Below, piece after piece: positions 1 to 6,347 of a stretch of 8,581 nt of DNA. Source of the stretch: QZKY01 sp964488675 (GTDB taxonomy: Bacteria; Pseudomonadota; Gammaproteobacteria; Burkholderiales; Burkholderiaceae_D); the NCBI GenBank assembly GCA_964488675.1, contig CAZAWA010000082.1, forward strand, positions 1 through 8,581, given 5' to 3'. Every line of letters starts with the position of its first letter. The stretch's first letter is position 1. The notes under the pieces were generated by a model, which was given only the letters and a program-made list of their open reading frames with translations, was not told the origin of the DNA and made no database searches. The position numbers and the translations under genes were made by a program.

Positions 1-331
1 CGGCATCGTGGTCGAATGCCAGGACGACCGCAGCCAGCACAAGAACAAGGCGCGCCCCATGTCGGTGCTGGCGGCGCGCATCATGGATGCGCAACTGCGC
101 GCGCAGCAGGCGAAGGAAGCCGCCACGCGCAAGAGCCTGGTCGGATCGGGCGATCGAAGCGAACGCATCCGAACCTACAATTTCACGCAGGGCCGCATGA
201 CCGACGACCGCTTCAACCTCACGCTTTACAAGCTCGACTTCATCATGGATGGCGATCTGGAGGAGTTGACCAACTCGCTGGCGGCTGAACGGCAGGCGGA
301 ACTGCTGGCCGAACTGGGGGAGCATGCCTGA
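1..331 (+). CDS. prfA: Peptide chain release factor 1 (RF1), C-terminal part
   Basis: Partial gene cut by the left edge; the reading frame starts at base 2 and ends at TGA 329-331, leaving about 109 codons. RF1 recognises UAA and UAG stop codons in the ribosomal A site and triggers peptide release. Visible family signatures are GIVVECQDDRSQHKNK at the start, which in RF1 follows shortly after the GGQ catalytic loop (so GGQ lies just outside the window), then GSGDRSERIRTYNFTQGRMTDDR and the NLTLYKLDFIMDGDL block typical of the RF1 C-terminus. RF2 is less likely because the C-terminal block reads as RF1; the PxT/SPF anticodon-like motif that would settle it is not in view. PrmC, which methylates the GGQ glutamine of release factors, is encoded 556 nt downstream in the same orientation, fitting a common operon. 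Confidence 0.95.
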   Translation, partial: GIVVECQDDRSQHKNKARPMSVLAARIMDAQLRAQQAKEAATRKSLVGSGDRSERIRTYNFTQGRMTDDRFNLTLYKLDFIMDGDLEELTNSLAAERQAELLAELGEHA

Positions 332-423
332 TGTGTAACAATCATTTTCCGTTCTTGCATGCGCCCATGAGCCCCAACATCATGAAAGCCTGCTTTTTTT
401 TGCACCGGATCGACTTGCCATGA
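331..423 (+). CDS. Possible 30-codon coupled mini-ORF between prfA and dsbB
   Basis: An ATG at 331 overlaps the prfA stop as TGATG and opens 30 codons ending at TGA 421-423, which in turn overlaps the dsbB ATG as ATGA. A strong purine-rich Shine-Dalgarno-like tract, GGGGGAG at 316-322, sits 8 nt before this ATG, better than anything in front of dsbB. The peptide begins MCNNHFPFLHAP and resembles nothing I know. It contains a run of eight T at 394-401. It could be a translated coupler that feeds ribosomes from prfA into dsbB, the remnant of the start region of an older downstream gene, or chance. Seen: the overlaps and the SD-like tract. Inferred: translation. Confidence 0.3.
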   Translation: MCNNHFPFLHAPMSPNIMKACFFLHRIDLP

Positions 424-890
424 GATCGCGCCACCTGCTGTTTACTATCGCTGTGTTATGCATCGGCTTTCTGGGCTTTGCCGTGTATATGCAGCACTTC
501 AGGGGCGTTCAGACCTGCCCGCTGTGCGTGCTGCAACGCTACGCCTTTCTTGTGCTGGCGCTGTTCTGTCTCGTCGGCGCCTGTTTCAATACATTGCGAA
601 TCGGCGCATTTTCCGGCCTGATGGCAGCACTGTCCGGCGCAGGCATCGCCGCCTGGCAACTCTGGGTCGGCACCAAGCCCGGCTTCGGTTGCGGCATCGA
701 TCCGCTGGAAAAGGTGATCAACAGCCTGATCACGGCGAAGTGGCTGCCTTTCCTGTTCCATGCGGAAGGCTCGTGCAGCGACGACAAATTCCGGCTGTTC
801 TCGCTTTCGGTGCCGCAGTGGTCGCTGTTGTGGTTCGGCGTGTTCGCGCTGGCGCTGACATGGGCACTGTTCCGGCGCGGCAAGCGATGA
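420..890 (+). CDS. dsbB: Disulfide bond formation protein B (DsbB)
   Basis: A 156-residue inner-membrane protein that reoxidises periplasmic DsbA and passes the electrons to quinone. Both redox pairs of the family are present: C33-P-L-C36 in the first periplasmic loop and C91 with C119 in the second, equivalent to Cys41/44 and Cys104/130 of E. coli DsbB. The arginine of the CPLCVLQR motif (R40) matches the quinone-site arginine. Four hydrophobic segments are visible near residues 6-24, 42-58, 62-83 and 133-151, the usual DsbB topology. The ATG at 420 overlaps the preceding mini-ORF stop (ATGA), and only a weak GGA lies about 10 nt upstream, so translational coupling is plausible. Its end overlaps prmC by ATGA. 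A DsbB gene between prfA and prmC is unexpected, because these two are commonly neighbours. I see no truncation or missing key residue. Confidence 0.95.
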   Translation: MRSRHLLFTIAVLCIGFLGFAVYMQHFRGVQTCPLCVLQRYAFLVLALFCLVGACFNTLRIGAFSGLMAALSGAGIAAWQLWVGTKPGFGCGIDPLEKVINSLITAKWLPFLFHAEGSCSDDKFRLFSLSVPQWSLLWFGVFALALTWALFRRGKR

Positions 891-1732
891 TCAGACCTGA
901 AAGTCTGAATGGTATCTCAATCGGTGAAGCGCAGCGACGCATTCCGCTTGATTCGCTGGAAGCTCGCATACTGCTGGGCTTTGCCCTGGGCCTGTCGCGC
1001 ACGCAGCTGATCACGCAATCGGAGCGAACGCTTACGGAGGCTGAGGCGCAGCGGCTGTCGGCGCTCATCGGGCGCCGCCTTGATGGCGAGCCGATTGCAT
1101 ACATCACCGGCGAGCGCGAATTTTACGGATTGCCGTTTTGCGTATCACCTGCCGTGCTGGTACCCCGGCCCGAGACGGAATTGCTGGTTGATCTGGCGCT
1201 TGAGCGGCTACCGCAGGGCGGGAGTCTGCTCGATATGGGTACCGGTTCGGGCGCGATTGCGGTGGCGATTGCGCATGTCCGGCCCGATGCGCAGGTCAGC
1301 GCGCTGGAGCTCAGCCCTGCCGCGCTGGCGGTGGCGCGGGAAAACGCGGCACGAATTCTGCCAGGAGCGAGCAGACCAATCCGGTTTTTGTCCGGCAACT
1401 GGTATGCCGGGCTGGCGGTCGGGGAGCGGTTTGACCTGATTGCTGCAAATCCGCCCTATATTGCGGCTGCGGATGCGCACTTGTCCCAGGGTGATTTGCG
1501 CTTCGAGCCACCCGGCGCCCTGACTGACGGTGCCGACGGGTTGTCGGCATTGCAGGCGATTATCCTTGGCGCGCCCAATCACTTGAATCCGGGTGGCTGG
1601 TTGCTGATGGAGCATGGTTTCGCCCAGGCCGAATCTGTGCGTAATTTATTGATAGATAACGGTTTTTCAGAGGTTCATCGCTGGCAGGATTTGGCTGGAA
1701 TTGAACGGGTCTCGGGCGGAAAGTTGTCTTGA
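887..1732 (+). CDS. prmC: Release factor glutamine N5-methyltransferase (PrmC/HemK)
   Basis: A 281-residue SAM-dependent enzyme that methylates the glutamine of the GGQ motif in RF1 and RF2, which speeds peptide release. The N-terminal helical domain (about 1-85) contains SLEARILL and the GEREFYG block that precedes the catalytic core. The SAM-binding motif is LLDMGTGSGAIA (D116, G118, G120, G122), and the catalytic N188-P-P-Y191 lies in the context AANPPYI, which with the GEREFYG block identifies this family among NPPY enzymes. The length is normal. I chose the ATG at 887 because it overlaps the dsbB stop (ATGA) and starts the family-like N-terminus; the same frame stays open upstream to 458 but there it only shadows dsbB. 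The gene is last in its run: 134 nt of non-coding DNA follow. Confidence 0.96.
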   Translation: MIRPESLNGISIGEAQRRIPLDSLEARILLGFALGLSRTQLITQSERTLTEAEAQRLSALIGRRLDGEPIAYITGEREFYGLPFCVSPAVLVPRPETELLVDLALERLPQGGSLLDMGTGSGAIAVAIAHVRPDAQVSALELSPAALAVARENAARILPGASRPIRFLSGNWYAGLAVGERFDLIAANPPYIAAADAHLSQGDLRFEPPGALTDGADGLSALQAIILGAPNHLNPGGWLLMEHGFAQAESVRNLLIDNGFSEVHRWQDLAGIERVSGGKLS

Positions 1733-1754
1733 CAGCACGATAATGAGTGTATCT

Positions 1755-1801
1755 CTTTTGCAATCGTTCGGGGCTGCAGGTTGATTCCTGAAGTGCAAAA
1801 G
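1755..1801. repeat. Nested inverted repeat downstream of prmC
   Basis: CTTTTGCA (1755-1762) and TGCAAAAG (1794-1801) are perfect 8-bp inverted arms. Inside them CAGG (1777-1780) and CCTG (1787-1790) form a second small stem around TTGATT. It lies 22 nt after the prmC stop and 65 nt before the ribonuclease start. There is no T-tract after the right arm, so a classical intrinsic terminator is doubtful; an operator or a weak terminator are both possible. Confidence 0.35.
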
Positions 1802-1866
1802 GCTAATCTATTGCTTTGATAAGAGGCAGCTTTGCTTTTGGGAAATAAACTTGGGCGAGTCAGGGC

Positions 1867-2232
1867 ATGAGTAAGAGCGGGTTAAAAAAATGGCAGTTAT
1901 TTGTCGTTGCAGCGTTGCTGTCGGTGGCGGTTCACGCCAAGGGTATTTTAGGCGAGATTCGGGTTTCGCAGCTCCCGCCGGAAGCAAGGCACACGCTGGT
2001 GCTGATCAAGCAAGGCGGCCCCTTCCCGTATGCGAAGGATGGTGCGACATTCGGCAATTACGAAGGGAGTTTGCCAAAACGCCAGCGAGGATATTATCGC
2101 GAGTACACGGTCAGGACACCGGGTGCGCGCAATCGGGGCGCTCGCCGGATTATTGCCGGCGGCCGGTACCCGGTGGCTGAATACTATTACACCGCAGATC
2201 ACTACGCGAGTTTTAGGCGCATCAGAGAATGA
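1867..2232 (+). CDS. Secreted guanyl-specific ribonuclease (RNase Sa/T1, barnase-type)
   Basis: A 121-residue protein of the microbial N1/T1 ribonuclease family, which cleaves single-stranded RNA after guanine through a 2',3'-cyclic phosphate. Residues 1-24 look like a Sec signal peptide (lysines at 3, 7 and 8, hydrophobic core 11-22, likely cut after VHA24), so the mature enzyme of about 97 residues should leave the cytoplasm. The core closely follows Streptomyces RNase Sa: LPPEA at 36-40, GGPFPYAKDG at 50-59, YYREYTV with the likely catalytic base E79, GARNRGARRII with R90 and R94, and DHYASF with the likely catalytic acid H112. These correspond to Sa Glu54, Arg65, Arg69 and His85. The mature part has no cysteine, so it lacks the RNase Sa disulfide, and it is rich in arginine. 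The start follows a GGGCGAG-like site 7 nt upstream. The stop overlaps the next gene, a barstar-type inhibitor. Role in nutrition or competition is inferred. Confidence 0.92.
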   Translation: MSKSGLKKWQLFVVAALLSVAVHAKGILGEIRVSQLPPEARHTLVLIKQGGPFPYAKDGATFGNYEGSLPKRQRGYYREYTVRTPGARNRGARRIIAGGRYPVAEYYYTADHYASFRRIRE

Positions 2233-2675
2233 CTGAAATTGAGGATATGTTGAAAACAACCGAACCACAGGCAGACATCAATCTGCTCGAGAATGTGCCG
2301 CCGAATCTGGTGCAGTCGATTCGCGCATTTCGCGTGGCCGACCTGCAGACCGAGGCGACCAGGCTTGGGCAGCATTTCCTGTACGCGCATTGTGCGCACG
2401 CAACGACCAAGCAGCAGGTGCTGACGGTGATTGCCCAGTCGTTCCATTTTCCGAAATATTTCGGCAAGAACTTTGACGCCTTGTCGGATTGCCTGACCGA
2501 CCTCACCCACAAGGCCGGGTCGCAGCCCGGATTTGTCGTGGTGCTGGAGCAGTTGCCGGAAACGCCCAAGTTCGACAAGGAGGCGCGCGAAAAACTGCTC
2601 GATGTCTTCCGCGACGCAGCCGATTTTTGGGCCGATAAGAAAATCGCGTTCCGAGTGTTCTATTCGTTTGTCTGA
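2229..2675 (+). CDS. Barstar-family ribonuclease inhibitor
   Basis: A 148-residue protein with no signal peptide, predicted cytoplasmic. Barstar blocks the active site of its cognate guanyl RNase and protects the producer from enzyme that stays or re-enters inside. The recognisable core is FPKYFGKNFDALSDCLTDL near residues 74-92, which aligns with the barstar helix 2 block: Y77 matches Tyr29 and D87 matches Asp39, the residue that enters the RNase pocket, while the barstar Trp38 position is S86 here. The later VVVLEQLPETPKF segment fits the strand before the second binding region. The protein is longer than the classical 90-residue barstar because about 45 residues precede the core. Its ATG overlaps the ribonuclease stop (ATGA), so toxin and inhibitor should be made together. 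Pairing with the upstream enzyme is inferred from this overlap. Confidence 0.9.
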   Translation: MTEIEDMLKTTEPQADINLLENVPPNLVQSIRAFRVADLQTEATRLGQHFLYAHCAHATTKQQVLTVIAQSFHFPKYFGKNFDALSDCLTDLTHKAGSQPGFVVVLEQLPETPKFDKEAREKLLDVFRDAADFWADKKIAFRVFYSFV

Positions 2676-2697
2676 CGAAGCATCATGCGGCTTGCCA

Positions 2698-2724
2698 TGA
2701 GCCGACATGGAAAACATGGGCTCA
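2698..2724. repeat. Small hairpin just after the barstar gene
   Basis: TGAGCC (2698-2703) pairs with GGCTCA (2719-2724), with an inner CATG/CATG stem (2706-2709 with 2715-2718) after a two-base bulge, around GAAAA. It starts 22 nt after the stop codon. No T-run follows, so a terminator role is uncertain. Confidence 0.3.
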
Positions 2725-2749
2725 GCCAATATCTCGCTCATTCGAGTGC

Positions 2750-2819
2750 TCGGGCAATAAACGGGGTCGGAATGATTTACGCTTCGCTTAAAAAACTACC
2801 GACCCCGTTTATTGCTCGA
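2750..2819. repeat. REP/MITE-type palindrome 1 (GGGGTC...GACCCC)
   Basis: Arms 2750-2770 and 2799-2819 are inverted repeats of 21 bp with a single mismatch (G2753 opposite T2816), enclosing a 28-nt loop. Each arm contains CAATAAACGGGGTCGG or its complement. A further TTCGAG/CTCGAA pair (2741-2746, 2815-2820) borders it. It lies in the 299-bp gene-free stretch between the barstar gene and purN. The GGGGTC/GACCCC ends resemble small palindromes I recall next to REP-associated tyrosine transposases (RayT/Y1 type) in proteobacteria. No transposase is in the window, so it would be a non-autonomous copy. Confidence 0.6.
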
Positions 2820-2842
2820 AACATGCGAAAGTTATCGCAGAA

Positions 2843-2898
2843 AAATCGGGGTCAGAGTCGAAATTTTGCGGACAAAATTTGGCTGCCGACCCCGGTTT
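2843..2898. repeat. REP/MITE-type palindrome 2 (GGGGTCAGAGTC...GACCCC)
   Basis: Outer arms AAATCGGGGTC (2843-2853) and GACCCCGGTTT (2888-2898) match with one mismatch. A perfect inner stem, AAATTTTG (2861-2868) and CAAAATTT (2873-2880), closes on a CGGA loop. It is a diverged sister of palindrome 1: the right ends share CTRCCGACCCCG (2796-2807 and 2883-2894) and the left ends share CGGGGTC (2762-2768 and 2847-2853). The remaining DNA up to purN (2899-2974) shows no gene; I see no convincing promoter in it. Confidence 0.55.
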
Positions 2899-2974
2899 CC
2901 CAATAAAGCCGCATCGCAGGTAACAGCGATTAAAACAGTGTTTCCTTAGGTTAGCTTCTTATTTCGGACGCAAA

Positions 2975-3580
2975 TTGAAAAATATCGTTATTCTGATTTC
3001 AGGGCGCGGCAGCAACATGGAAGCCATAGTCCGCGCAGCCCAGCTGGAGCAATGGCCGGCGAAAATTGCGGCGGTTATCAGTAATCGTGCTGATGCAGCG
3101 GGATTGGCCTTTGCCGCAGCAAACGGGATTACAACCGCAATCGTGCCAAGCAAGGATTTTGCGACGCGTGACGCGTTCGATGCAGCATTGCAAGCGGAAA
3201 TTGATCGCCACGCCCCCGACTTGGTGGTGCTGGCGGGTTTTATGCGCATTCTGTCCGAGCCGTTCGTCGTGCATTACAGCGGCCGCATCATGAATATCCA
3301 TCCCTCATTGCTGCCGAGTTTCAAGGGTTTGCATACCCATCGTCAGGCGCTGGAAATGGGCGTCAAATTGCATGGCGCGACCGTACATTTTGTTAATTTC
3401 GAGCTTGATCATGGTCCCATCGTCGCGCAGGCGGCGGTGCCGGTGTTGCACGGTGACACGGAAGAAACACTGGGTGCGCGCGTGCTGGAGCAAGAGCTTG
3501 TTATCTACCCGCGTGCGATCAGGTGGTTTATTGAGGGCAAGCTAAGGATAGAAGATGGCAGGGCGCTGGTTGTCGCCTGA
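2975..3580 (+). CDS. purN: Phosphoribosylglycinamide formyltransferase (GART, PurN)
   Basis: A 201-residue cytoplasmic enzyme that transfers the formyl group of 10-formyl-THF to GAR, giving FGAR, the third step of purine synthesis. The phosphate-binding ISGRGSNMEAI is at the N-terminus. The catalytic triad of the family is present: N107 and H109 in MNIHPSLLPSFKG, and D145 in FELDHGPIVAQ, one residue offset from E. coli N106/H108/D144. The FMRIL block of the folate site is also visible. I chose the TTG at 2975 because MKNIVILISGRGSN gives the normal family start, and the next in-frame ATG (3017) falls inside the conserved core. A weak CGGA precedes it by 6 nt. The FGAR product is the substrate of PurL, whose gene begins at 7733. 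An RNA methyltransferase follows 32 nt later, possibly co-transcribed. Confidence 0.97.
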   Translation: MKNIVILISGRGSNMEAIVRAAQLEQWPAKIAAVISNRADAAGLAFAAANGITTAIVPSKDFATRDAFDAALQAEIDRHAPDLVVLAGFMRILSEPFVVHYSGRIMNIHPSLLPSFKGLHTHRQALEMGVKLHGATVHFVNFELDHGPIVAQAAVPVLHGDTEETLGARVLEQELVIYPRAIRWFIEGKLRIEDGRALVVA

Positions 3581-3601
3581 CAGAATTACGACCGACAAAA
3601 C

Positions 3602-3615
3602 AAGGAAACGATGTG
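3602..3615 (+). promoter_or_regulatory. Ribosome binding site that fixes a GTG start
   Basis: AAGGA at 3602-3606 stands 6 nt before GTG 3613-3615. The overlapping ATG at 3611 is followed at once by a TGA codon, so it cannot start a protein. This decides GTG as the start of the methyltransferase gene. Confidence 0.7.
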
Positions 3616-4869
3616 AGATTGCCACCCTGGATCATTAATAACACCGAAGAAATTCTGCGCGAAGTGCTGCGCCTGACAGGCCCGGCTGACGGCACCCTGT
3701 CCCACTATTTTCGCACCCATCCCAAACTCGGGTCGCGTGAACGAGGCGTGATAGCAGAGGCGGTGTACGCAGTACTGCGCAACAAACGCTTCTTCACAAA
3801 TTTTTCCGAGAGCGGCGGTGGTGCGACCATGCGCCGTCTGGCGTTGCTTGGTCTGGCGGAAACGGTCGGCGTCGATTCGCTGGGCGGACTGGCGCCGGAG
3901 GAAGTCGAATGGCTGGCGAGAATTACTCAAATTGATCGCAGCGCTCTGCCGCCGGTGATGCGCGCCGAATTGCCGCAATGGCTGTACGACAAACTGATTG
4001 TGCAATATGGCGAAGACCAGACGATGCGGATGGCGGAGGCATTGAACCGCCCTGCGCCGCTGGATTTGCGCGTCAATTCACTCAAGGCTACGCGTGAGGA
4101 GGTCATTGCGGAACTGAAGCTGGCGCCGATTGCATGCGAACCGATGCCGTTCGCGCCGCTCGGACTGCGCGTGCAGAAGAAGCCGTCCTTGCAGAACTTG
4201 CCGCTGTTCAAGAGCGGGGCCATTGAGGTGCAGGATGAAGGCAGCCAGTTGCTGTCGCAAATCGTTGGCGCCAAGCGCGGGGAGATGGTTACAGATTTTT
4301 GCGCTGGTGCGGGCGGCAAGTCGCTGGCGCTTGGAGCAATGATGCGCAACAGCGGCCGCCTGTATGCTTTTGACATTTCTGACAAACGACTCGCCAAATT
4401 GAAGCCACGACTGGCTCGCAGCGGATTGTCGAATGTTCATCCGGTGCGAATCGCACACGAGAACGACACCAAAATCAAGCGCCTTGCCGGAAAAATGGAT
4501 CGCGTGCTGGTTGACGCGCCTTGCAGCGGTCTTGGCACGCTGCGCCGCAATCCCGACATCAAGTGGCGCCAGTCTCCGGAATCAGTGCTGGAGTTGCAGC
4601 AAAAGCAGGCAGCGATTCTTTCTTCGGCCGCCAGAATGGTGAAGCCGGGCGGGCGGCTGGTGTATGCCACCTGCAGTTTGCTGCGCGAGGAAAACGAAGT
4701 CGTCGTCTTGCAATTTCTTGCTGCCCATCCGGATTTTGATCTGGTGCCGATGAAGGATGTGCTGGCAGAACAGAAAATTCCGCTTGAGATGCAGGACTAT
4801 CTGATTTTGCTGCCGCATGTGCACCGGACGGACGGCTTTTTTGCGGCTGTGCTGGCCAGAAAGAAGTAG
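3613..4869 (+). CDS. RsmB/NOP-family m5C RNA methyltransferase
   Basis: A 418-residue SAM-dependent RNA (cytosine-5) methyltransferase of the NOL1/NOP2/Sun group; the most likely substrate is ribosomal RNA. An N-terminal helical region (about 1-150, with LSHYFRTHPKLGSRERGVIAEAVY near 30-53) resembles the NusB-like part of RsmB. The catalytic domain starts around VQDEGSQLLSQIVGAKRG and contains SAM motif I, DFCAGAGGKS (D228-S237), motif IV DAPCSGLGTLRRNPDIKW with C304, and motif VI ATCSLLREENE with C354. The two cysteines are the pair this family uses for the covalent intermediate and product release. The length is near that of E. coli RsmB (about 429). I give no symbol because betaproteobacteria can carry more than one paralogue, and a gene next to purN need not be the 16S C967 enzyme. 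It converges on envZ. Confidence 0.94.
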   Translation: MRLPPWIINNTEEILREVLRLTGPADGTLSHYFRTHPKLGSRERGVIAEAVYAVLRNKRFFTNFSESGGGATMRRLALLGLAETVGVDSLGGLAPEEVEWLARITQIDRSALPPVMRAELPQWLYDKLIVQYGEDQTMRMAEALNRPAPLDLRVNSLKATREEVIAELKLAPIACEPMPFAPLGLRVQKKPSLQNLPLFKSGAIEVQDEGSQLLSQIVGAKRGEMVTDFCAGAGGKSLALGAMMRNSGRLYAFDISDKRLAKLKPRLARSGLSNVHPVRIAHENDTKIKRLAGKMDRVLVDAPCSGLGTLRRNPDIKWRQSPESVLELQQKQAAILSSAARMVKPGGRLVYATCSLLREENEVVVLQFLAAHPDFDLVPMKDVLAEQKIPLEMQDYLILLPHVHRTDGFFAAVLARKK

Positions 4870-4892
4870 CTTGTTGCGAATCCCGTAACCGA

Positions 4893-4916
4893 TCACGCCA
4901 GATTGCCGAGGCGTGA
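4893..4916. repeat. Inverted repeat between convergent genes
   Basis: TCACGCC (4893-4899) and GGCGTGA (4910-4916) form a perfect 7-bp stem with a 10-nt loop in the 97-bp gap where the methyltransferase gene and envZ converge. It could act as a two-way terminator, but no T-run follows on either strand, so this stays a weak guess. Confidence 0.3.
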
Positions 4917-4966
4917 GCCCGTTCCGCTTCGAAAGGGGGATCTTGCGCTTCTCTCTTGCGTTGGCT

Positions 4967-6325
4967 TTAACGCGAGCCGCTCGCCAGAGAGAGCGTGATC
5001 TTGACAGAGAGGCCGCCTTCCTTGCGGTTGCTCAGTTCAAGGGCGCCTCCGTGGCGCTTGATGACACGGTCGACGATCGCCAGGCCAAGGCCGGCACCGT
5101 TGGCCTGACTCCGCGCCGTATCCAGGCGCGTGAATGGTCGAAGCAGGCGTTCGAAATCTTCTTCGGGAACGCCGACACCATGATCGGAAATCTCGATGAT
5201 GGCCTGATCATTCTGGATTCTGCAAACGGCATTGACTTCGCATCTGCCAGTGGTTCTCATCCGGCCGTAGCGGTGCGCGTTTTCGAACAGATTATTGAGT
5301 ACGCGCCGGAGTTCGGTTTCGTTTCCCATCACGCGAACGCCACTCCGGATGCTGGCCTCAATATGCATGTCTGGCCGTCGTTCCGCCTCACGGATTGCGT
5401 CGGACAAAAGGCTGGATAAATCGACGGCATGTGTGAAGCTCTCGACTTCGGCCGACCTGGCATAGTCGAGGAACTGGCCGATGATGGCATCCATCTGCTG
5501 AATGTCTGTCTGCATACCTTCCCGCTCGGCATCGGACAAATTCGCGAGCTCGATTTCAAGCTGCATTCGGGCGAGCGGAGTGCGCAGGTCATGCGAAATG
5601 CCGGCCAGAATGACGGCTCGGTCAGACTCGACGCGGTTGAGGTCTTGCACCATCTGGTTGAAGCTGCGGTTGGCATCGACGATTTCGCTTGAGCCGGTTT
5701 CCGGCAGCGGCTCGGGTTGCTGTCCTTTCGCTATCGTTCTCGCAGTAAATGCCAGTTGCGCCAGTGGCTGGTTGATCAGGCGAGAAATGAAGGCGGCGAC
5801 AATCAGCGACAGCACCAGCATGACGGACAACCACCAGAACAACTGCTGGCCGGAGATGCGCTCGATGCGTTTTTTCTCCAGCATCAGCCAGTATTCATCA
5901 TCATCTGCAATCCGGAAGCTGACCCAGAACCCGGCGGTGTCATTCACCTTGCCGGCAAATTTCGTGTCATTTCCCAGTTTCGACCGGACGATGGTTTGCA
6001 TCGTCTTGATCAGGCTGTCCTCCGGTGGCAATTCCACACGATCCGTGCTTTCCAGGGGATAGATGCGGATGCCCTCGTTGCTCATCAGGTCGAACAGCAG
6101 TTCCTGCCGCAACTCCGGAGCAGAGTGCGTCAGCGCGGCGCGGGTGATGGTGACAATGGAAACCACCTGCGCGGCAGTCTGTTGCGCAACGGGCGTTCGC
6201 TCAACCATGCGCACGCTCAGGAACCATGCCGCCATGCAGGTCGTGATGAGGAAGCCGAGCATGAAAAAGGTTCGCCAGAAGAGGCCGCTTTTCAGCCAGG
6301 GGAGCCGGTTTGGGATGGTTTTCAT
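4967..6325 (-). CDS. envZ: EnvZ-type osmosensor histidine kinase
   Basis: A 452-residue inner-membrane sensor kinase that autophosphorylates on histidine and passes the phosphate to OmpR. Order along the protein: membrane segment at about 19-38, periplasmic domain about 39-160, second membrane segment about 162-181, HAMP linker about 182-234, and the HisKA domain with phosphoacceptor H245 in AGISHDLRTPLARM (E. coli EnvZ H243). The ATPase domain has the N box NNLFENAHRYG (N349), G1 DHGVGVP, F box RPFTRLD and G2 GAGLGLAI. The spacing and the QFLDYARS block after the H box match EnvZ rather than a generic kinase. A short extra stretch (RTTGRCEVNAVC) follows the N box. The gene is read after ompR with 22 nt between them, so the pair should be one transcript from the promoter upstream of ompR. 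Confidence 0.93.
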   Translation of the reverse strand: MKTIPNRLPWLKSGLFWRTFFMLGFLITTCMAAWFLSVRMVERTPVAQQTAAQVVSIVTITRAALTHSAPELRQELLFDLMSNEGIRIYPLESTDRVELPPEDSLIKTMQTIVRSKLGNDTKFAGKVNDTAGFWVSFRIADDDEYWLMLEKKRIERISGQQLFWWLSVMLVLSLIVAAFISRLINQPLAQLAFTARTIAKGQQPEPLPETGSSEIVDANRSFNQMVQDLNRVESDRAVILAGISHDLRTPLARMQLEIELANLSDAEREGMQTDIQQMDAIIGQFLDYARSAEVESFTHAVDLSSLLSDAIREAERRPDMHIEASIRSGVRVMGNETELRRVLNNLFENAHRYGRMRTTGRCEVNAVCRIQNDQAIIEISDHGVGVPEEDFERLLRPFTRLDTARSQANGAGLGLAIVDRVIKRHGGALELSNRKEGGLSVKITLSLASGSR

Positions 6326-6347
6326 CCGTTTCTGGCGTGAGGTGAAG

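Noticed and set aside
366..401. Intrinsic terminator between prfA and dsbB (CATGA/TCATG with a T8 tract)
   Set aside because: The stem is only 5 bp and AT-rich, and nine bases separate it from the T-run. The overlapping gene junctions argue for continued transcription.
458..886. Upstream extension of the prmC frame
   Set aside because: The frame is open by chance across dsbB. The PrmC-like N-terminus begins at 887, which also gives the ATGA overlap.
2202..2741. 179-codon minus-strand ORF opposite the barstar gene
   Set aside because: It is antisense to a well-supported barstar coding region and its translation resembles no family; a shadow of the real frame.
2685..2906. 73-codon plus-strand ORF after the barstar gene
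   Set aside because: It runs straight through both GGGGTC palindromes, has no domain-like pattern and no ribosome site. It is most likely an artefact of the repeats.
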